The notes beneath the pieces are model-generated. The model saw only the letters and a list, made by a program, of their open reading frames with translations, did no database searches and was not told where the DNA came from. A program made the position numbers and the translations under genes. A DNA stretch of 64,000 bases from contig JAGHST010000016.1 in the NCBI GenBank assembly GCA_018065695.1, positions 62,001-126,000 of the forward strand. Reading direction: 5' to 3'. Positions 22,935 to 32,508 of the stretch are shown piece after piece. Origin of the DNA: Candidatus Cacconaster caballi (lineage in GTDB: Bacteria; Bacteroidota; Bacteroidia; Bacteroidales; UBA932). The first letter of the stretch is position 1. Every line of letters starts with the position of its first letter.

Positions 22935-24686
22935 ATGGAAAACATTTACGCCAAGAGGATAGAGGAAATCCGAAAACTCGGTTTCGACGCCGTCATCATA
23001 AAAGGTACGGACCCCCACAGCAGCGAATACCCGGCCGACAGGTGGAAACAGGTTCAGTGGGTCAGCGGATTCACTGGCGAAGCGGGAGACATTGTCGTAA
23101 CTGCAGACCACGCCGGTCTGTGGACGGATACCCGTTACTTCATCCAGGCCAATGCGCAGCTCAAAGGCACCGGCATCGAGCTTCACAAGACAAGAGTGCC
23201 CGGGGAGGTAGGTATTCCCCAATGGCTGAAATCCCATTTCCCCGACCGCAGACCGCGAGTGGCCGTTGATGGACTCTGCCAGAGCATAGGAGACATCCGC
23301 AGCCTCTCATTCTGCGAGATAATCGACTGCCCGGATTTACTTTCGCAGTTATGGGCAGACCGTCCCGCCATACCGCACACTCCTGTGGAAGTGCTGAATG
23401 AGAAGACGGTTGGGATGTCACGGCACGAGAAAATATCCCGGCTCCGCTCACAGCTGGAGGCGAAGGGATGCAAAGGAATCCTGATAGGATCTCTTGACGA
23501 AATAGCCTGGCTGCTCAACGTAAGGGGAGAAGATATAGACTACAACCCTTATGTAATTTCATACCTGATAGTTACCACTAAACGCACGGTATGGTTCGTC
23601 CGAAACGTGGATGAAGTACCCCAAATCGAAGGAGTGGTGAAGGCCGGTTACGGTTCTCTCGCCGACGGAATAGAGGATCTGAAAGGCTGCGGACGCATAA
23701 TGATAGACCCTTCGACTGTCAATTTCAGTGTATATAAGACTCTGAAATCCGCTCTCGGAGAAGATAACCTGAAATTCGAGAAATCTCCGGTTGCACCATA
23801 CAAGGCTGTCAAGAATGAAAAGGAGATAGAAGGTTTCAGAAAAGCATTTCTCGAAGACGGTATCGCAATGGAGAATTTTCTCTATTGGCTTGAGAATGAA
23901 GTCGCTTCGGGCAGCAAAATAACCGAGTGGGACGCTTCGGTACGCCTTACAGAACTGCGTAGCCGCATCAAAGGATACAGAGGCAACAGTTTCGGAAACA
24001 TTTCGGCCTACGGTCCGAATGCCGCACTCCCCCACTACTCCACGCCAGTGGAAAATTCAGACCTTATCAGAAAGAAAGGACTGTATCTGGTGGATTCCGG
24101 AGGACACTATGAGTACGGTACGACAGATATCACCCGTACAGTCCCGATGGGCAGATGCACAAGGAGTGAGAAAGAAGATTACACATTGGTGCTCAAGGGG
24201 ATGATAGACCTTTCGATGGCCGTATTCCCAGAAGGCACGGCGGGCTGCCAGATAGATGCTCTTGCCAGAAGGCCTCTATGGGAGGCAAAGAAGAATTTCG
24301 GCCACGGCACAGGCCACGGCATAGGGTTTTTCAGCGGAGTGCACGAAGGTCCTCAGGACATCCGTCAGAACTTCAATCCGATGCCGCTGCTGCCGGGAAT
24401 GGTGACATCCAATGAACCTGGGCTTTACAGGGAAGGGAAATATGGCATCCGTCACGAAAACGTACTTCTGTGCAGAGAGCACGGCAAATCCGAATACGGC
24501 CGTTTCTTTTCATTCGAAACACTGACACTCTGTCATATAGACAGGGGCGCCATCATCCGCAGACTGCTTTCGAAAGAAGAAAGGAGATGGCTCAACGCCT
24601 ACAATCGCACAGTCCGGAAAAAACTTTCTCCGCATCTTGAGAGCGAAGTGGCGAAATGGCTTCGCAAAAAGACACGCCGCATCTGA
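22935..24686 (+). CDS. Xaa-Pro aminopeptidase (M24B)
   Basis: 583 residues. Removes N-terminal residues preceding proline. It has the long architecture of two N-terminal creatinase-like domains (residues 1-300) and a C-terminal pita-bread metallopeptidase. Metal and catalytic segments are YLVDSGGHYEYGTTDITRT (two Asp), GHGTGHGIGFFSGVHEGPQ (His), TSNEPGLYREGKYGIRHENV (Glu) and the final Glu region. There is no signal peptide, so it is cytosolic. Co-transcribed with the pseudouridine synthase. Convergent with the next gene, with only 20 bp between. Confidence 0.93.
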   Translation: MENIYAKRIEEIRKLGFDAVIIKGTDPHSSEYPADRWKQVQWVSGFTGEAGDIVVTADHAGLWTDTRYFIQANAQLKGTGIELHKTRVPGEVGIPQWLKSHFPDRRPRVAVDGLCQSIGDIRSLSFCEIIDCPDLLSQLWADRPAIPHTPVEVLNEKTVGMSRHEKISRLRSQLEAKGCKGILIGSLDEIAWLLNVRGEDIDYNPYVISYLIVTTKRTVWFVRNVDEVPQIEGVVKAGYGSLADGIEDLKGCGRIMIDPSTVNFSVYKTLKSALGEDNLKFEKSPVAPYKAVKNEKEIEGFRKAFLEDGIAMENFLYWLENEVASGSKITEWDASVRLTELRSRIKGYRGNSFGNISAYGPNAALPHYSTPVENSDLIRKKGLYLVDSGGHYEYGTTDITRTVPMGRCTRSEKEDYTLVLKGMIDLSMAVFPEGTAGCQIDALARRPLWEAKKNFGHGTGHGIGFFSGVHEGPQDIRQNFNPMPLLPGMVTSNEPGLYREGKYGIRHENVLLCREHGKSEYGRFFSFETLTLCHIDRGAIIRRLLSKEERRWLNAYNRTVRKKLSPHLESEVAKWLRKKTRRI

Positions 24687-24706
24687 GAACGTGTGTCACA
24701 TTCCTA

Positions 24707-25720
24707 TCAGAATGAGAATTTGGTGGAGACCGGGAACAGGCCGTAGAGGCCTCCGGTATGTATATAAAGGATATTGCGGCTGCCTTCAAGCCTTCCACCC
24801 TTACCGAGTTCGTTCACCATACCGTATGTAGCTTTTCCGGTATAGACAGGATCAAACACCACGCCTTCCAAACGTGCCATCCTCTTAATATGTTCCAATT
24901 CCTCCGGTCTGCTGAGAGCATATCCGATTCCGACATAATCCTCGAACAGACTGAAGTCCTCCTCTTTCAGGTTATTTGCCACGAAATCAGCCTTCTCCTG
25001 TGAAATCTCCCCCTGCTTTACCAGATACGGAAGGGCTTCCTTCGAAATGCGCGCCCCTATCTCCTGAAAATATCTTTCATTGTCACACACGCACACTCCT
25101 ATAACCTTCTTGCCGTAACCGTTTACGATATTTGACAACTGGAGACCGGCCAGAGTGCCGCCGGAACCGGTGGCGACGACAACCGTATCGAACTTGACCC
25201 CAAGCTCTTCTTCCTGTCGGACAATCTCCTTCATCGCATAGTAGTATCCGAGGGTTCCGACGCCGTTGGAGGCGCCTTCAGGAATGATATACGGTTTGTA
25301 TCCCTGTCTGCGATATTCGTCGGCCATTTCCTGCATTATTTCCGAGCGGTGATGCGAATATTCTTCCCTGTTGCAGAAACGGACATCTGCACCGAGAAGT
25401 TTGTCCAGAAAATAATTGCCTTCCACCGGCGGCTCTTCGCTGATGCGGAGCAGCACTGCCGACTTCATTCCGAGAGTGGTTGCCACGGCCACGGTGGCCC
25501 GGCAGTGGTTGGACTGTATTCCTCCGCAGGTTATCAGCAGATTGCATCCACTGTCAAGAGCTTCCTTCACGGAGAACTCCAGCTTGCGGCACTTGTTGCC
25601 GGACCACTCGCTTCCGGTCTGGTCGTCTCTCTTTATATATATGTTCCGTCCGCATTCGGCGGACCAGCGTTCCAGCCTGTAGATTTTCGTAGGCAGGTTG
25701 GCCAGGCTCAATTTGTTCAT
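24707..25720 (-). CDS. PLP-dependent D-cysteine desulfhydrase / ACC-deaminase family enzyme
   Basis: 337 residues. Family motifs are IKRDDQTGSEWSGNKCRKLEF (PLP lysine in GNKxRK), CGGIQSNHCRATVAVA, IIPEGASNGVGTLGYY and VVATGSGGTLAGL (PLP-phosphate loop). PVYTGKATYGM and ILYIHTGGLYGLF close the protein. D-cysteine desulfhydrase releases sulfide, pyruvate and ammonia; ACC deaminase opens the cyclopropane ring. The two are hard to tell apart by eye, and D-cysteine desulfhydrase is the likelier activity. A divergent pair of promoter boxes separates it from the 1012-residue protein. Confidence 0.85.
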   Translation of the reverse strand: MNKLSLANLPTKIYRLERWSAECGRNIYIKRDDQTGSEWSGNKCRKLEFSVKEALDSGCNLLITCGGIQSNHCRATVAVATTLGMKSAVLLRISEEPPVEGNYFLDKLLGADVRFCNREEYSHHRSEIMQEMADEYRRQGYKPYIIPEGASNGVGTLGYYYAMKEIVRQEEELGVKFDTVVVATGSGGTLAGLQLSNIVNGYGKKVIGVCVCDNERYFQEIGARISKEALPYLVKQGEISQEKADFVANNLKEEDFSLFEDYVGIGYALSRPEELEHIKRMARLEGVVFDPVYTGKATYGMVNELGKGGRLEGSRNILYIHTGGLYGLFPVSTKFSF

Positions 25721-25751
25721 ATCTTTAATAAAAGTTTGTTTTTATTACTGA

Positions 25752-25759
25752 CAAATATA
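25752..25759 (-). promoter_or_regulatory. -7 promoter box for the PLP enzyme gene
   Basis: Minus-strand TATATTTG (TAnnTTTG), 32 nt from the ATG at 25720. Confidence 0.6.
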
Positions 25760-25772
25760 ATCAATTAATGGC

Positions 25773-25780
25773 TAATTTTG
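25773..25780 (+). promoter_or_regulatory. -7 promoter box for the 1012-residue protein
   Basis: TAATTTTG (TAnnTTTG), 23 nt before the ATG at 25803. Divergent from the box at 25752-25759. Confidence 0.6.
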
Positions 25781-25802
25781 TCAGCAATAACTTCAAAATC
25801 CC

Positions 25803-28800
25803 ATGAAAAAATATTTCATCTCACTTTTGTGCGCGGTTCTGCTTCCGGCAGCATATTCTTTCGCGCAGGACTTCAAACCGGCGGTTGACTCCGTCCGCTC
25901 CTATCTCATAGGAAAGACTACAGTCCGCAGCAGTGTGGCGGTTGAATCCGCAACAATGGACAGGAGGGGAACACTCCACATCAACCTTCGCAACGGCATA
26001 GTCGATTTTCCACTGCGCGACGAATCGGTGGAAGCCGTATATTCCATATTCCGCGAAAACCTTCCCGATGAGTTCAAGAACTGCAAGAAGATTGAAATCA
26101 CTGCCGACAATATACCCCTTGAGAAGCTCAAGAGCAATTTTTATGCTTCCAAGCAGGATCAGGCCCCTCTCAAGGAGCATCTCAAGGCCGAAAAGAAGCA
26201 CAGGAGCGTAATTCCTCTCGTGCGCAGCGAATCCCGCCCCAACCGGATTTCAAAAGGTCTGCAGACACGCCATATAGCAATGTGGCAGAGCCACGGATGG
26301 TATTACGAACCGAAGCTCAAGAGGTGGGAAATGCAGCGCGCACGTTGCTGGGAGACCGTAGAGGATCTCTACACCCAGAGCTATGTGCTGCCGTTCCTCG
26401 TCCCGATGCTCGAAAATGCAGGCGCAGTGGTGATGCTGCCGCGTGAACGCGACTGGAATAAGGAAGAGGTGATTGTGGACAATGATGATATATACGCCAC
26501 ATATCGGGAGACAGGCTCCTGGTCTGACGCTCCCGGGGCCGGGTTCGCCAATCCGAAGGCATCGTACACCTACAAGGAGAATCCTTTCCTGATGGGCAGC
26601 GCCCGTATGGCCCAGGCAGCATCAAAAAAAGTAGGCACAAGTGTAGCACAGTGGATTCCGTCCTTCAGCAAAGAAGGAACCTATGCAGTATATGTTTCAT
26701 ACAAAACTGTCAGCAACAGTGCGACTGATGCTCATTACACGGTAAGGCACAAGGGCGGTGAGGCAAATTTCAAGGTCAATCAGCAGATGGGCGGAAGCAC
26801 CTGGATATTCCTCGGCAAGTTTGAATTCGACAAGGGGAACAATTCCCGGCAGGGTGTCTTCCTGACCAATGAATCCGAAAATCCCAAAGCCGTGATAACC
26901 GCCGACGCAGTCAAGTTCGGCGGCGGTATGGGCAATATGGCCCGCAAGCCTGCAACAGAAGACAAGGACGGCAAAAAGATTGACGTCGATTTCGACATCG
27001 AGCCTGAAGTCTCCGGTTATCCACGCTTCACCGAAGGTGCGCGCTACTGGCTCCAGTGGGCCGGCTACAACGACACCATCTATTCGTACAGTTTCGGAGT
27101 CAACGACTACAACGACGATTATATGTCACGGCCACGCTGGGTCAACGCACTTATCGGAGGTTCATATCTTGCACCTGACAAGCCGGGCTACAACATCCCT
27201 GTCGACCTGTCGTTCGCCTTCCATACTGATGCCGGAAATTCTCTGGACGATTCGATTGTAGGCTCTCTTGCCATCTATACAAGGCTTTCCAACGACAGCG
27301 ACCGCTATTCCAACGGTGAAAGCCGCCTGAACGCCCGCGAACTCAGCGACCTTGTACAGACTGAAATCTGCAACGACGTCCGCGCCAACTACGCACCTGA
27401 ATGGAACAGACGTCTCCTTTGGGACCGCTCGTATGCAGAAAGCCGCATTCCTGACGTTCCGGCAATGCTGCTCGAACTTCTTTCCCATCACAACCTTGCC
27501 GATATGCGCTACGGCCTGGACCCTTCATTCCGCTTCACGGTCTCGCGTGCCATCTACAAGGGAATGCTCAAATATCTCGCATACATAAATCAGTTCGATT
27601 ACTGTGTGCAGCCGCTCCCTGTCAACTCGTTCGAATCAAAGCTCGACGGCAACACCGTAAGACTCTCCTGGGCACCGACTCCCGACCCTGCAGAGCCTAC
27701 GGCAAACCCTTCATCCTACATAGTCTATACAAGGAAGGATAACGGTGGCTTCGACAACGGAACTCAGGTCAGCGGCACCGAATACTCAGTGCAAATGGAA
27801 GAAGGTCACATATACAGTTTCAAGGTTGCGGCAGTCAACGATGGCGGCTCCAGTTTCCCGAGCGAAACGCTCTCAGCCGGCATAGCATCCGCAGGAGCCC
27901 GCAAAGCACTGGTGATTAACAATTTTGACCGCGTGAGCGCACCTGTAAGCTTCGCTTCCCGCGACTCCATGTTCGCAGGTTTTCAGAACGGCCTCGACGC
28001 AGGTGTGGCATATCTCGAGGACATTTCCTTCATCGGCCCTCAGTATGAATTCCGACGCCACATTCCTTGGATGGACGACGACAGCTGCGGATTCGGTTCT
28101 TCATCTTCCGAATACGAAACGGAAGTGATTGCCGGCAACACATTCGACTATCCGTACGTCCACGGCAAAGCCCTTATGGCTGCAGGATACAGTTTCTGTT
28201 CAGCGAGCCGCACAGCAGTAAACAACGGAAAAGTATCTTCGGACGGATACTCGATGGTGGATGTCATCTGCGGCAAGCAGCTCACCACACAGGTCGGCCG
28301 CCCAGGCTTCGGCAAACTCAAATATGCGATCTTCACACCGGAAATTCAGCAGTGGATACGCTCCTGCACTTCTAAGGGAGTCAATATCCTCATAACCGGA
28401 GCCAACATCGGCTCTGATGTCTGGGAACCTGTCTTCGGCTATACAATAGACGAAAAAATGAAGAAAGAGGTGGTTGAACCTGCCAGAAAATTCGTCACTG
28501 AAGTCCTGCACTATCAGTGGATGACAAATCAGGCCACCAAGGTCGGTAAAGCCTGCTTCATCCAGAACCCTCTCGGTTTCAGAAGCGGCAAGGGCAAAGA
28601 TGCCGACATAAGTTTCCCTACTGGGCCTAACGGAAAAGTATATGGCGTGGAAGCCCCTGACGGCATAGTACCGGCAGGTGAAGGCGCTTTCAGCGTTATG
28701 CGCTACACCAACTCCATCTCGGCGGCGGTTGCCTACAAAGGCAGTTATAAAGTATTTGCAATGGGCATTCCTTTGGAAACCGCATCCGAGGAAGAACAGA

Positions 28801-28841
28801 AGTGCATTATGAAGAAAGTGACAGCCTTCTTCGAAGACTAG
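25803..28841 (+). CDS. Secreted amidase-like protein with golvesin-like and fibronectin III domains
   Basis: 1012 residues with a signal peptide (MKKYFISLLCAVLLPAAYSFA). An N-terminal region of about 150 residues precedes an amidase_3-like catalytic domain. Candidate zinc ligands and catalytic Glu lie in AMWQSHGWYY, WETVEDLY, FAFHTDAG and MLLELLSHHN. That domain is interrupted at about residues 220-375 by a golvesin/xanthan-lyase-like beta domain (YAVYVSYK, GEANFKVNQQMGGSTWIFLG, ADAVKFGGG). A fibronectin III domain follows (about 605-695; VRLSWAPTPD...YSFKVAAVNDGG), then a C-terminal alpha/beta domain starting RKALVINNFDRV. Related Bacteroidales proteins are often labelled xanthan lyase without proof. 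It overlaps the convergent YqaA-like gene by 4 bp. Confidence 0.75.
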   Translation: MKKYFISLLCAVLLPAAYSFAQDFKPAVDSVRSYLIGKTTVRSSVAVESATMDRRGTLHINLRNGIVDFPLRDESVEAVYSIFRENLPDEFKNCKKIEITADNIPLEKLKSNFYASKQDQAPLKEHLKAEKKHRSVIPLVRSESRPNRISKGLQTRHIAMWQSHGWYYEPKLKRWEMQRARCWETVEDLYTQSYVLPFLVPMLENAGAVVMLPRERDWNKEEVIVDNDDIYATYRETGSWSDAPGAGFANPKASYTYKENPFLMGSARMAQAASKKVGTSVAQWIPSFSKEGTYAVYVSYKTVSNSATDAHYTVRHKGGEANFKVNQQMGGSTWIFLGKFEFDKGNNSRQGVFLTNESENPKAVITADAVKFGGGMGNMARKPATEDKDGKKIDVDFDIEPEVSGYPRFTEGARYWLQWAGYNDTIYSYSFGVNDYNDDYMSRPRWVNALIGGSYLAPDKPGYNIPVDLSFAFHTDAGNSLDDSIVGSLAIYTRLSNDSDRYSNGESRLNARELSDLVQTEICNDVRANYAPEWNRRLLWDRSYAESRIPDVPAMLLELLSHHNLADMRYGLDPSFRFTVSRAIYKGMLKYLAYINQFDYCVQPLPVNSFESKLDGNTVRLSWAPTPDPAEPTANPSSYIVYTRKDNGGFDNGTQVSGTEYSVQMEEGHIYSFKVAAVNDGGSSFPSETLSAGIASAGARKALVINNFDRVSAPVSFASRDSMFAGFQNGLDAGVAYLEDISFIGPQYEFRRHIPWMDDDSCGFGSSSSEYETEVIAGNTFDYPYVHGKALMAAGYSFCSASRTAVNNGKVSSDGYSMVDVICGKQLTTQVGRPGFGKLKYAIFTPEIQQWIRSCTSKGVNILITGANIGSDVWEPVFGYTIDEKMKKEVVEPARKFVTEVLHYQWMTNQATKVGKACFIQNPLGFRSGKGKDADISFPTGPNGKVYGVEAPDGIVPAGEGAFSVMRYTNSISAAVAYKGSYKVFAMGIPLETASEEEQKCIMKKVTAFFED

Positions 28842-29269
28842 ACAAGAAGTAGAGTCCAGACAAGGAAACGGCCGAATTTTCCTGCCAGAAGAAGCAGGAT
28901 GGTCCATAAGGCAGGCGACTTGTAAAAGCCCAAAGCAAGGGCGATTACGTCGCCTGCTATTGGTATCCAGCTCAGCAGTGCGAGCCATACACCGTATTTG
29001 TCTATCTTGACCTTCTGCTTTTCAAGTGTCTCTTGACGAACCTTGAAGGTCTTTTCCAACCACTCCCATTTTGCCACTCTTCCGAGCCAATAGGTGGTGA
29101 TGCTGCCCAGCCAGTTGCCCAGAGTGCCCACAACAAGGCAAGCCACGGGATTTTTCGTTGCAAGGAGGATTGCAACGTACAGGGCATCCGAACTGAAAGG
29201 GATGACAGTCGCAGCCAGAAAAGTACCGATGAAAAGGCCGAGCAGGCCCAATTGCTGAAGACCGCCCAT
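28838..29269 (-). CDS. YqaA/DedA-like inner-membrane protein
   Basis: 143 residues, about four hydrophobic segments. The pattern LFIGTFLAATVIPFSSDALYVA, VVGTLGNWLGSITTYWLGR and LLSWIPIAGDVIALALGF fits the YqaA branch of the SNARE-associated/DedA superfamily, some of which move lipids across the membrane. The conserved Gly-Asn and Pro-x-x-Gly-Asp elements are visible. It is the last gene of the minus-strand run amidase / uvrB / HAD / VanZ-like / YqaA-like, 4 bp after the VanZ-like gene. Confidence 0.85.
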   Translation of the reverse strand: MGGLQQLGLLGLFIGTFLAATVIPFSSDALYVAILLATKNPVACLVVGTLGNWLGSITTYWLGRVAKWEWLEKTFKVRQETLEKQKVKIDKYGVWLALLSWIPIAGDVIALALGFYKSPALWTILLLLAGKFGRFLVWTLLLV

Positions 29270-29273
29270 ATTT

Positions 29274-29657
29274 CTATCGGAATTTCCTACATAATCCTAC
29301 TCCAATCATCACAAGGACACCGAGGGTGATACCTGCGAAATTGGCTATGAGATCCCAGGGATCAGTCACTCTTCTTCCGTCTGTCAGAGGAGTCTGAAGC
29401 ATCTCCATCGAAAAGGAGACAATCAGTGCAAGAACAAAAAACAGGACAAGCGTCCGATAGAAGTTCCGTCCCCTGAAGGCGAATGTCCCAAGCACCGGAA
29501 AAGGCAGGAACATACAGAAATGGACACACTTGTCAAAAGGAATGCCGAAGAGTGCCTTCGGAAGCTCAACGCCGTCCGGCCCGTTGCCGAAACAGAGATA
29601 CCCCACCAGCGCCAGATAGAGTATGAACACCACGGTCTGAGTAAAACGGTTCCTCAT
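29274..29657 (-). CDS. VanZ-like membrane protein
   Basis: 127 residues from ATG 29657. The frame is open further upstream to 29702, but that part lies inside the HAD gene. Four hydrophobic segments are visible, with family marks FDKCVHFCMFLPFPVLG and SFSMEMLQ (the usual E..Q). TDPWDLIANFAGITLGVL precedes the last helix. VanZ-like proteins have no firmly known general function; VanZ itself gives low teicoplanin resistance. The start is 1 bp after the HAD stop. Confidence 0.8.
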   Translation of the reverse strand: MRNRFTQTVVFILYLALVGYLCFGNGPDGVELPKALFGIPFDKCVHFCMFLPFPVLGTFAFRGRNFYRTLVLFFVLALIVSFSMEMLQTPLTDGRRVTDPWDLIANFAGITLGVLVMIGVGLCRKFR

Positions 29658-29658
29658 A

Positions 29659-30513
29659 TCATCGCTCCTTTCCGTTTTCGCGACGGAGGGTATTGAAATC
29701 ATCCTCAGCCTTGATTTTGTTGATTATGGTTGAAACCACTGTGAACACATCTCCACCGGGAGTGTAGTCCGCCTTGCAGACGAAATTCACTCTGTCCTGT
29801 TCGAGCAGTTTGTCGGCATTGGCCTTCTTTCTGCTGTCTTCGGGATTGTAAACCGCTATGGAGGTACCGCCGAACATTTTGACAATCTTCATGCAAGGGA
29901 TGTCGGTCGTGCCGTCTCCCATATAGATCATATTGGTGAAAGGAATCGGCTTTTCCGCCTCTGCCAGACTCTCGTTGACTCTGGTATTGTCGCTGATATC
30001 GAGTATGCCTTTGGCTATCTTGAAAATATACTGCGTCTTGCCGGTATAGTCTATTGCCACGGCCGGCCATACTGCTACCCCGTTCTCGTCATACCAGAAA
30101 GAACAGGCGAATATCTTCTTGAACTCCCCCGCTATCGGGCAGCCTTCTATGAGTTCTGTCTGACCCGATGAATTAACGTAATGCTCGATATTGACACCGT
30201 GCTGCTCTCCATATCTGTTTATCAGGGAAAACCACTCCTTCACACCTTCGTAAAGCTCTATATGCTTGCCAAACGAGACAAATGAGTCCCTGGTAAGGGC
30301 AATGCCCTTTTTCTTGGCTTCGTCTATCATCAGCTTCATATAGGAGAGAATACTGCTGACATCCTGTCCGGCAGGCAGTTCGTTGCTTTTTTTCCAAAAT
30401 TCTTCCGGAGTCTGGCCTATGGCCTGTATAAAACCGAATTCCTGCATGTTGCCGGGCGACAGAGTCCCGTCAAAATCATAGATCAGAGCTACTGTAGGTC
30501 TTTTCTTTTCCAT
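29659..30513 (-). CDS. HAD-family hydrolase
   Basis: 284 residues from ATG 30513 (MEKKRPTVAL). A start 7 codons upstream is possible; either start lies within the 3' end of uvrB, so the genes overlap by tens of bases. Motif I is ALIYDFDGTLSPGNM with the nucleophile Asp at about residue 14, and motif II is the HYVNSSGQ region. Motif IV is MIYMGDGTTDIPCMK with the metal-binding Asp pair. A helical cap lies between motifs I and II. The substrate is not evident; there is no signal peptide. Confidence 0.85.
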   Translation of the reverse strand: MEKKRPTVALIYDFDGTLSPGNMQEFGFIQAIGQTPEEFWKKSNELPAGQDVSSILSYMKLMIDEAKKKGIALTRDSFVSFGKHIELYEGVKEWFSLINRYGEQHGVNIEHYVNSSGQTELIEGCPIAGEFKKIFACSFWYDENGVAVWPAVAIDYTGKTQYIFKIAKGILDISDNTRVNESLAEAEKPIPFTNMIYMGDGTTDIPCMKIVKMFGGTSIAVYNPEDSRKKANADKLLEQDRVNFVCKADYTPGGDVFTVVSTIINKIKAEDDFNTLRRENGKER

Positions 30514-32506
30514 TTCTAATCTGTTTGAGTGCATTCATTTCATCGCGGTATGCAGCTGCTGCCACGAAGTCCAGCTGAGATGCCGCTTCTTCCATTTTTA
30601 TCTGTGATGATTTTATGGCGTTGTCCAACTGTGCCGGTGTCATACTTTCTACGACAGGGTCTTCCGACAGCAGCCTGACCTTCGCCTCAAAATCAGGCCT
30701 TGCATATTTTCCACCAGTGGCTATCGGGCTGCCTGCGCTTGTGCCGACCTGCTTCGGCGTTATTCCGTGTTCCTTGTTGTAGGCCATCTGCTTTGCGCGT
30801 CTCTGCTCCGTGGCGTCTATGGTAGCCTGCATCGAGCGCGTTATCCTGTCTGCATACATTATCACCTTCCCGTTCACGTTTCTGGCAGCACGGCCGGCAG
30901 TTTGGGTAAGGCTGGTATCGGAACGGAGGAAACCTTCGCTGTCGGCATCCATAATGGCCACAAGGGAGACGGTCGGCATATCCAGTCCCTCCCTGAGAAG
31001 ATTCACACCGACAAGTACATCGAACCGTCCGGCCTTGAAATCGTCTATTATTTCTATTCTTTCCAGAGTATCCACGTCGGAATGGATATAACGCGAACGG
31101 ACACCTGCCCGAGTCAGATATTTCTCCAGATCTTCCGCCATTTTCTTTGTCAATGTAGTGACAAGCACTCGTTCATCCCTTTCGGCGTGAAGTTCAATCT
31201 CCTCCATCAGATCGTCCACCTGATGCTTCAGGGGCCTGACTTCTATCGGAGGATCCAGCAGGCCGGTAGGTCTGACGACCTGTTCCACCACGACGCCTCC
31301 GGTCTGTTCGAGTTCGTATGCCCCGGGAGTGGCGCTCACGAAGAGGCGCTGACCTGCTATGGCATCGAACTCGTCGAATCTCAAAGGTCTGTTGTCTGCC
31401 GCCGCCGGCAGTCTGAATCCATAATCTATCAGCGTATGCTTCCTTGAACGGTCTCCCCCGCTCATCGCCCGTATCTGAGGAATGGTGACGTGGCTTTCGT
31501 CGATGAAGAGAAGGAAATCTGAAGGGAAATAGTCTATCAGGCAGAAAGGCCTCATTCCCGGCTCCCTGCCGTCGAAATAGCGGGAATAATTCTCTATCCC
31601 GGGACAATAGCCGACTTCCTTTATCATCTCCAGGTCATATTCCACTCTCGTCTGCAATCTTTTGGCTTCCAAATGTTTGCCAATATCGTGGAAATACTCC
31701 GTTCTCTCACGCATATCATCCTGAATGGCCGCTATCGCACTGCGCGTCCTCTCCTTCGTCGTAACGAAGTTGTTGGCCGGATATATGGAAATTTCGTCGA
31801 GGAATTCGAGCGTTGCACCGCTGGCAATGTCTATCATTTCGATGGTTTCTATCTCGTCTCCGAAAAAAACCACCCTGCAACCGTAATCTCCATATGCAAG
31901 ATATATGTCCACGCTGTCCCCCTTCACTCTGAAGGTACCTCTCTTGAATTCCGACTCGTTGCGAGAATAGAGTGCATCCACCAGGCTGTAAAGGAACTTC
32001 TGGCGGCTGATTTTCTGGCCTGTCACAACTTTGACGGTGGTTTCGTGGAAGTCTTCGGGATTGCCGATTCCGTACAGGCAGGAAACGGAAGATACCACCA
32101 CCACGTCACGCCGGCCCGAAAGCAGAGCGGAAGTGGCGCTGAGCCTCAGCTTCTCAATCTCGTCGTTGATGCTCAGGTCCTTTTCAATGTAGGTGTCGGT
32201 CACCGGAAGATATGCTTCCGGTTGGTAATAGTCGTAGTATGAAACGAAATATTCTACAAGATTGTCCGGGAAAAATCCCTTGAATTCGCTGTAGAGCTGA
32301 GCTGCCAGCGTCTTGTTGTGGCTCAGGATGAGCACAGGACGCTGCAGCCGCTCTATGACGTTCGCCATTGTAAAGGTCTTGCCGGACCCTGTCACGCCCA
32401 TAAGCGCAGTACAGAGATTGCCTTCATTGATAGAATTGCAAATCTGCTCTATTGCCTCCGGCTGGTCTCCGGTGGGGCTGTACGGCGAATGCAGCTTGAA
32501 TTCCAC
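30476..32506 (-). CDS. uvrB: UvrABC system protein B (excinuclease helicase subunit)
   Basis: 676 residues, full length. Damage verification and strand opening in nucleotide excision repair. P-loop MGVTGSGKTFTMA (about residues 36-48), the beta-hairpin region YYDYYQPEAYLP, and DEAD-like box FIDESHVT. Helicase motif VI region TQTAGRAARNVNGKV is present, followed by the C-terminal UvrC-binding UVR motif (IKMEEAASQLDFVAAAAYRDE). Begins 2 bp after the amidase gene. A uvrA gene lies 7 kb away on the plus strand. Confidence 0.97.
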   Translation of the reverse strand: MEFKLHSPYSPTGDQPEAIEQICNSINEGNLCTALMGVTGSGKTFTMANVIERLQRPVLILSHNKTLAAQLYSEFKGFFPDNLVEYFVSYYDYYQPEAYLPVTDTYIEKDLSINDEIEKLRLSATSALLSGRRDVVVVSSVSCLYGIGNPEDFHETTVKVVTGQKISRQKFLYSLVDALYSRNESEFKRGTFRVKGDSVDIYLAYGDYGCRVVFFGDEIETIEMIDIASGATLEFLDEISIYPANNFVTTKERTRSAIAAIQDDMRERTEYFHDIGKHLEAKRLQTRVEYDLEMIKEVGYCPGIENYSRYFDGREPGMRPFCLIDYFPSDFLLFIDESHVTIPQIRAMSGGDRSRKHTLIDYGFRLPAAADNRPLRFDEFDAIAGQRLFVSATPGAYELEQTGGVVVEQVVRPTGLLDPPIEVRPLKHQVDDLMEEIELHAERDERVLVTTLTKKMAEDLEKYLTRAGVRSRYIHSDVDTLERIEIIDDFKAGRFDVLVGVNLLREGLDMPTVSLVAIMDADSEGFLRSDTSLTQTAGRAARNVNGKVIMYADRITRSMQATIDATEQRRAKQMAYNKEHGITPKQVGTSAGSPIATGGKYARPDFEAKVRLLSEDPVVESMTPAQLDNAIKSSQIKMEEAASQLDFVAAAAYRDEMNALKQIRNGKEKTYSSSDL

Positions 32507-32508
32507 CC

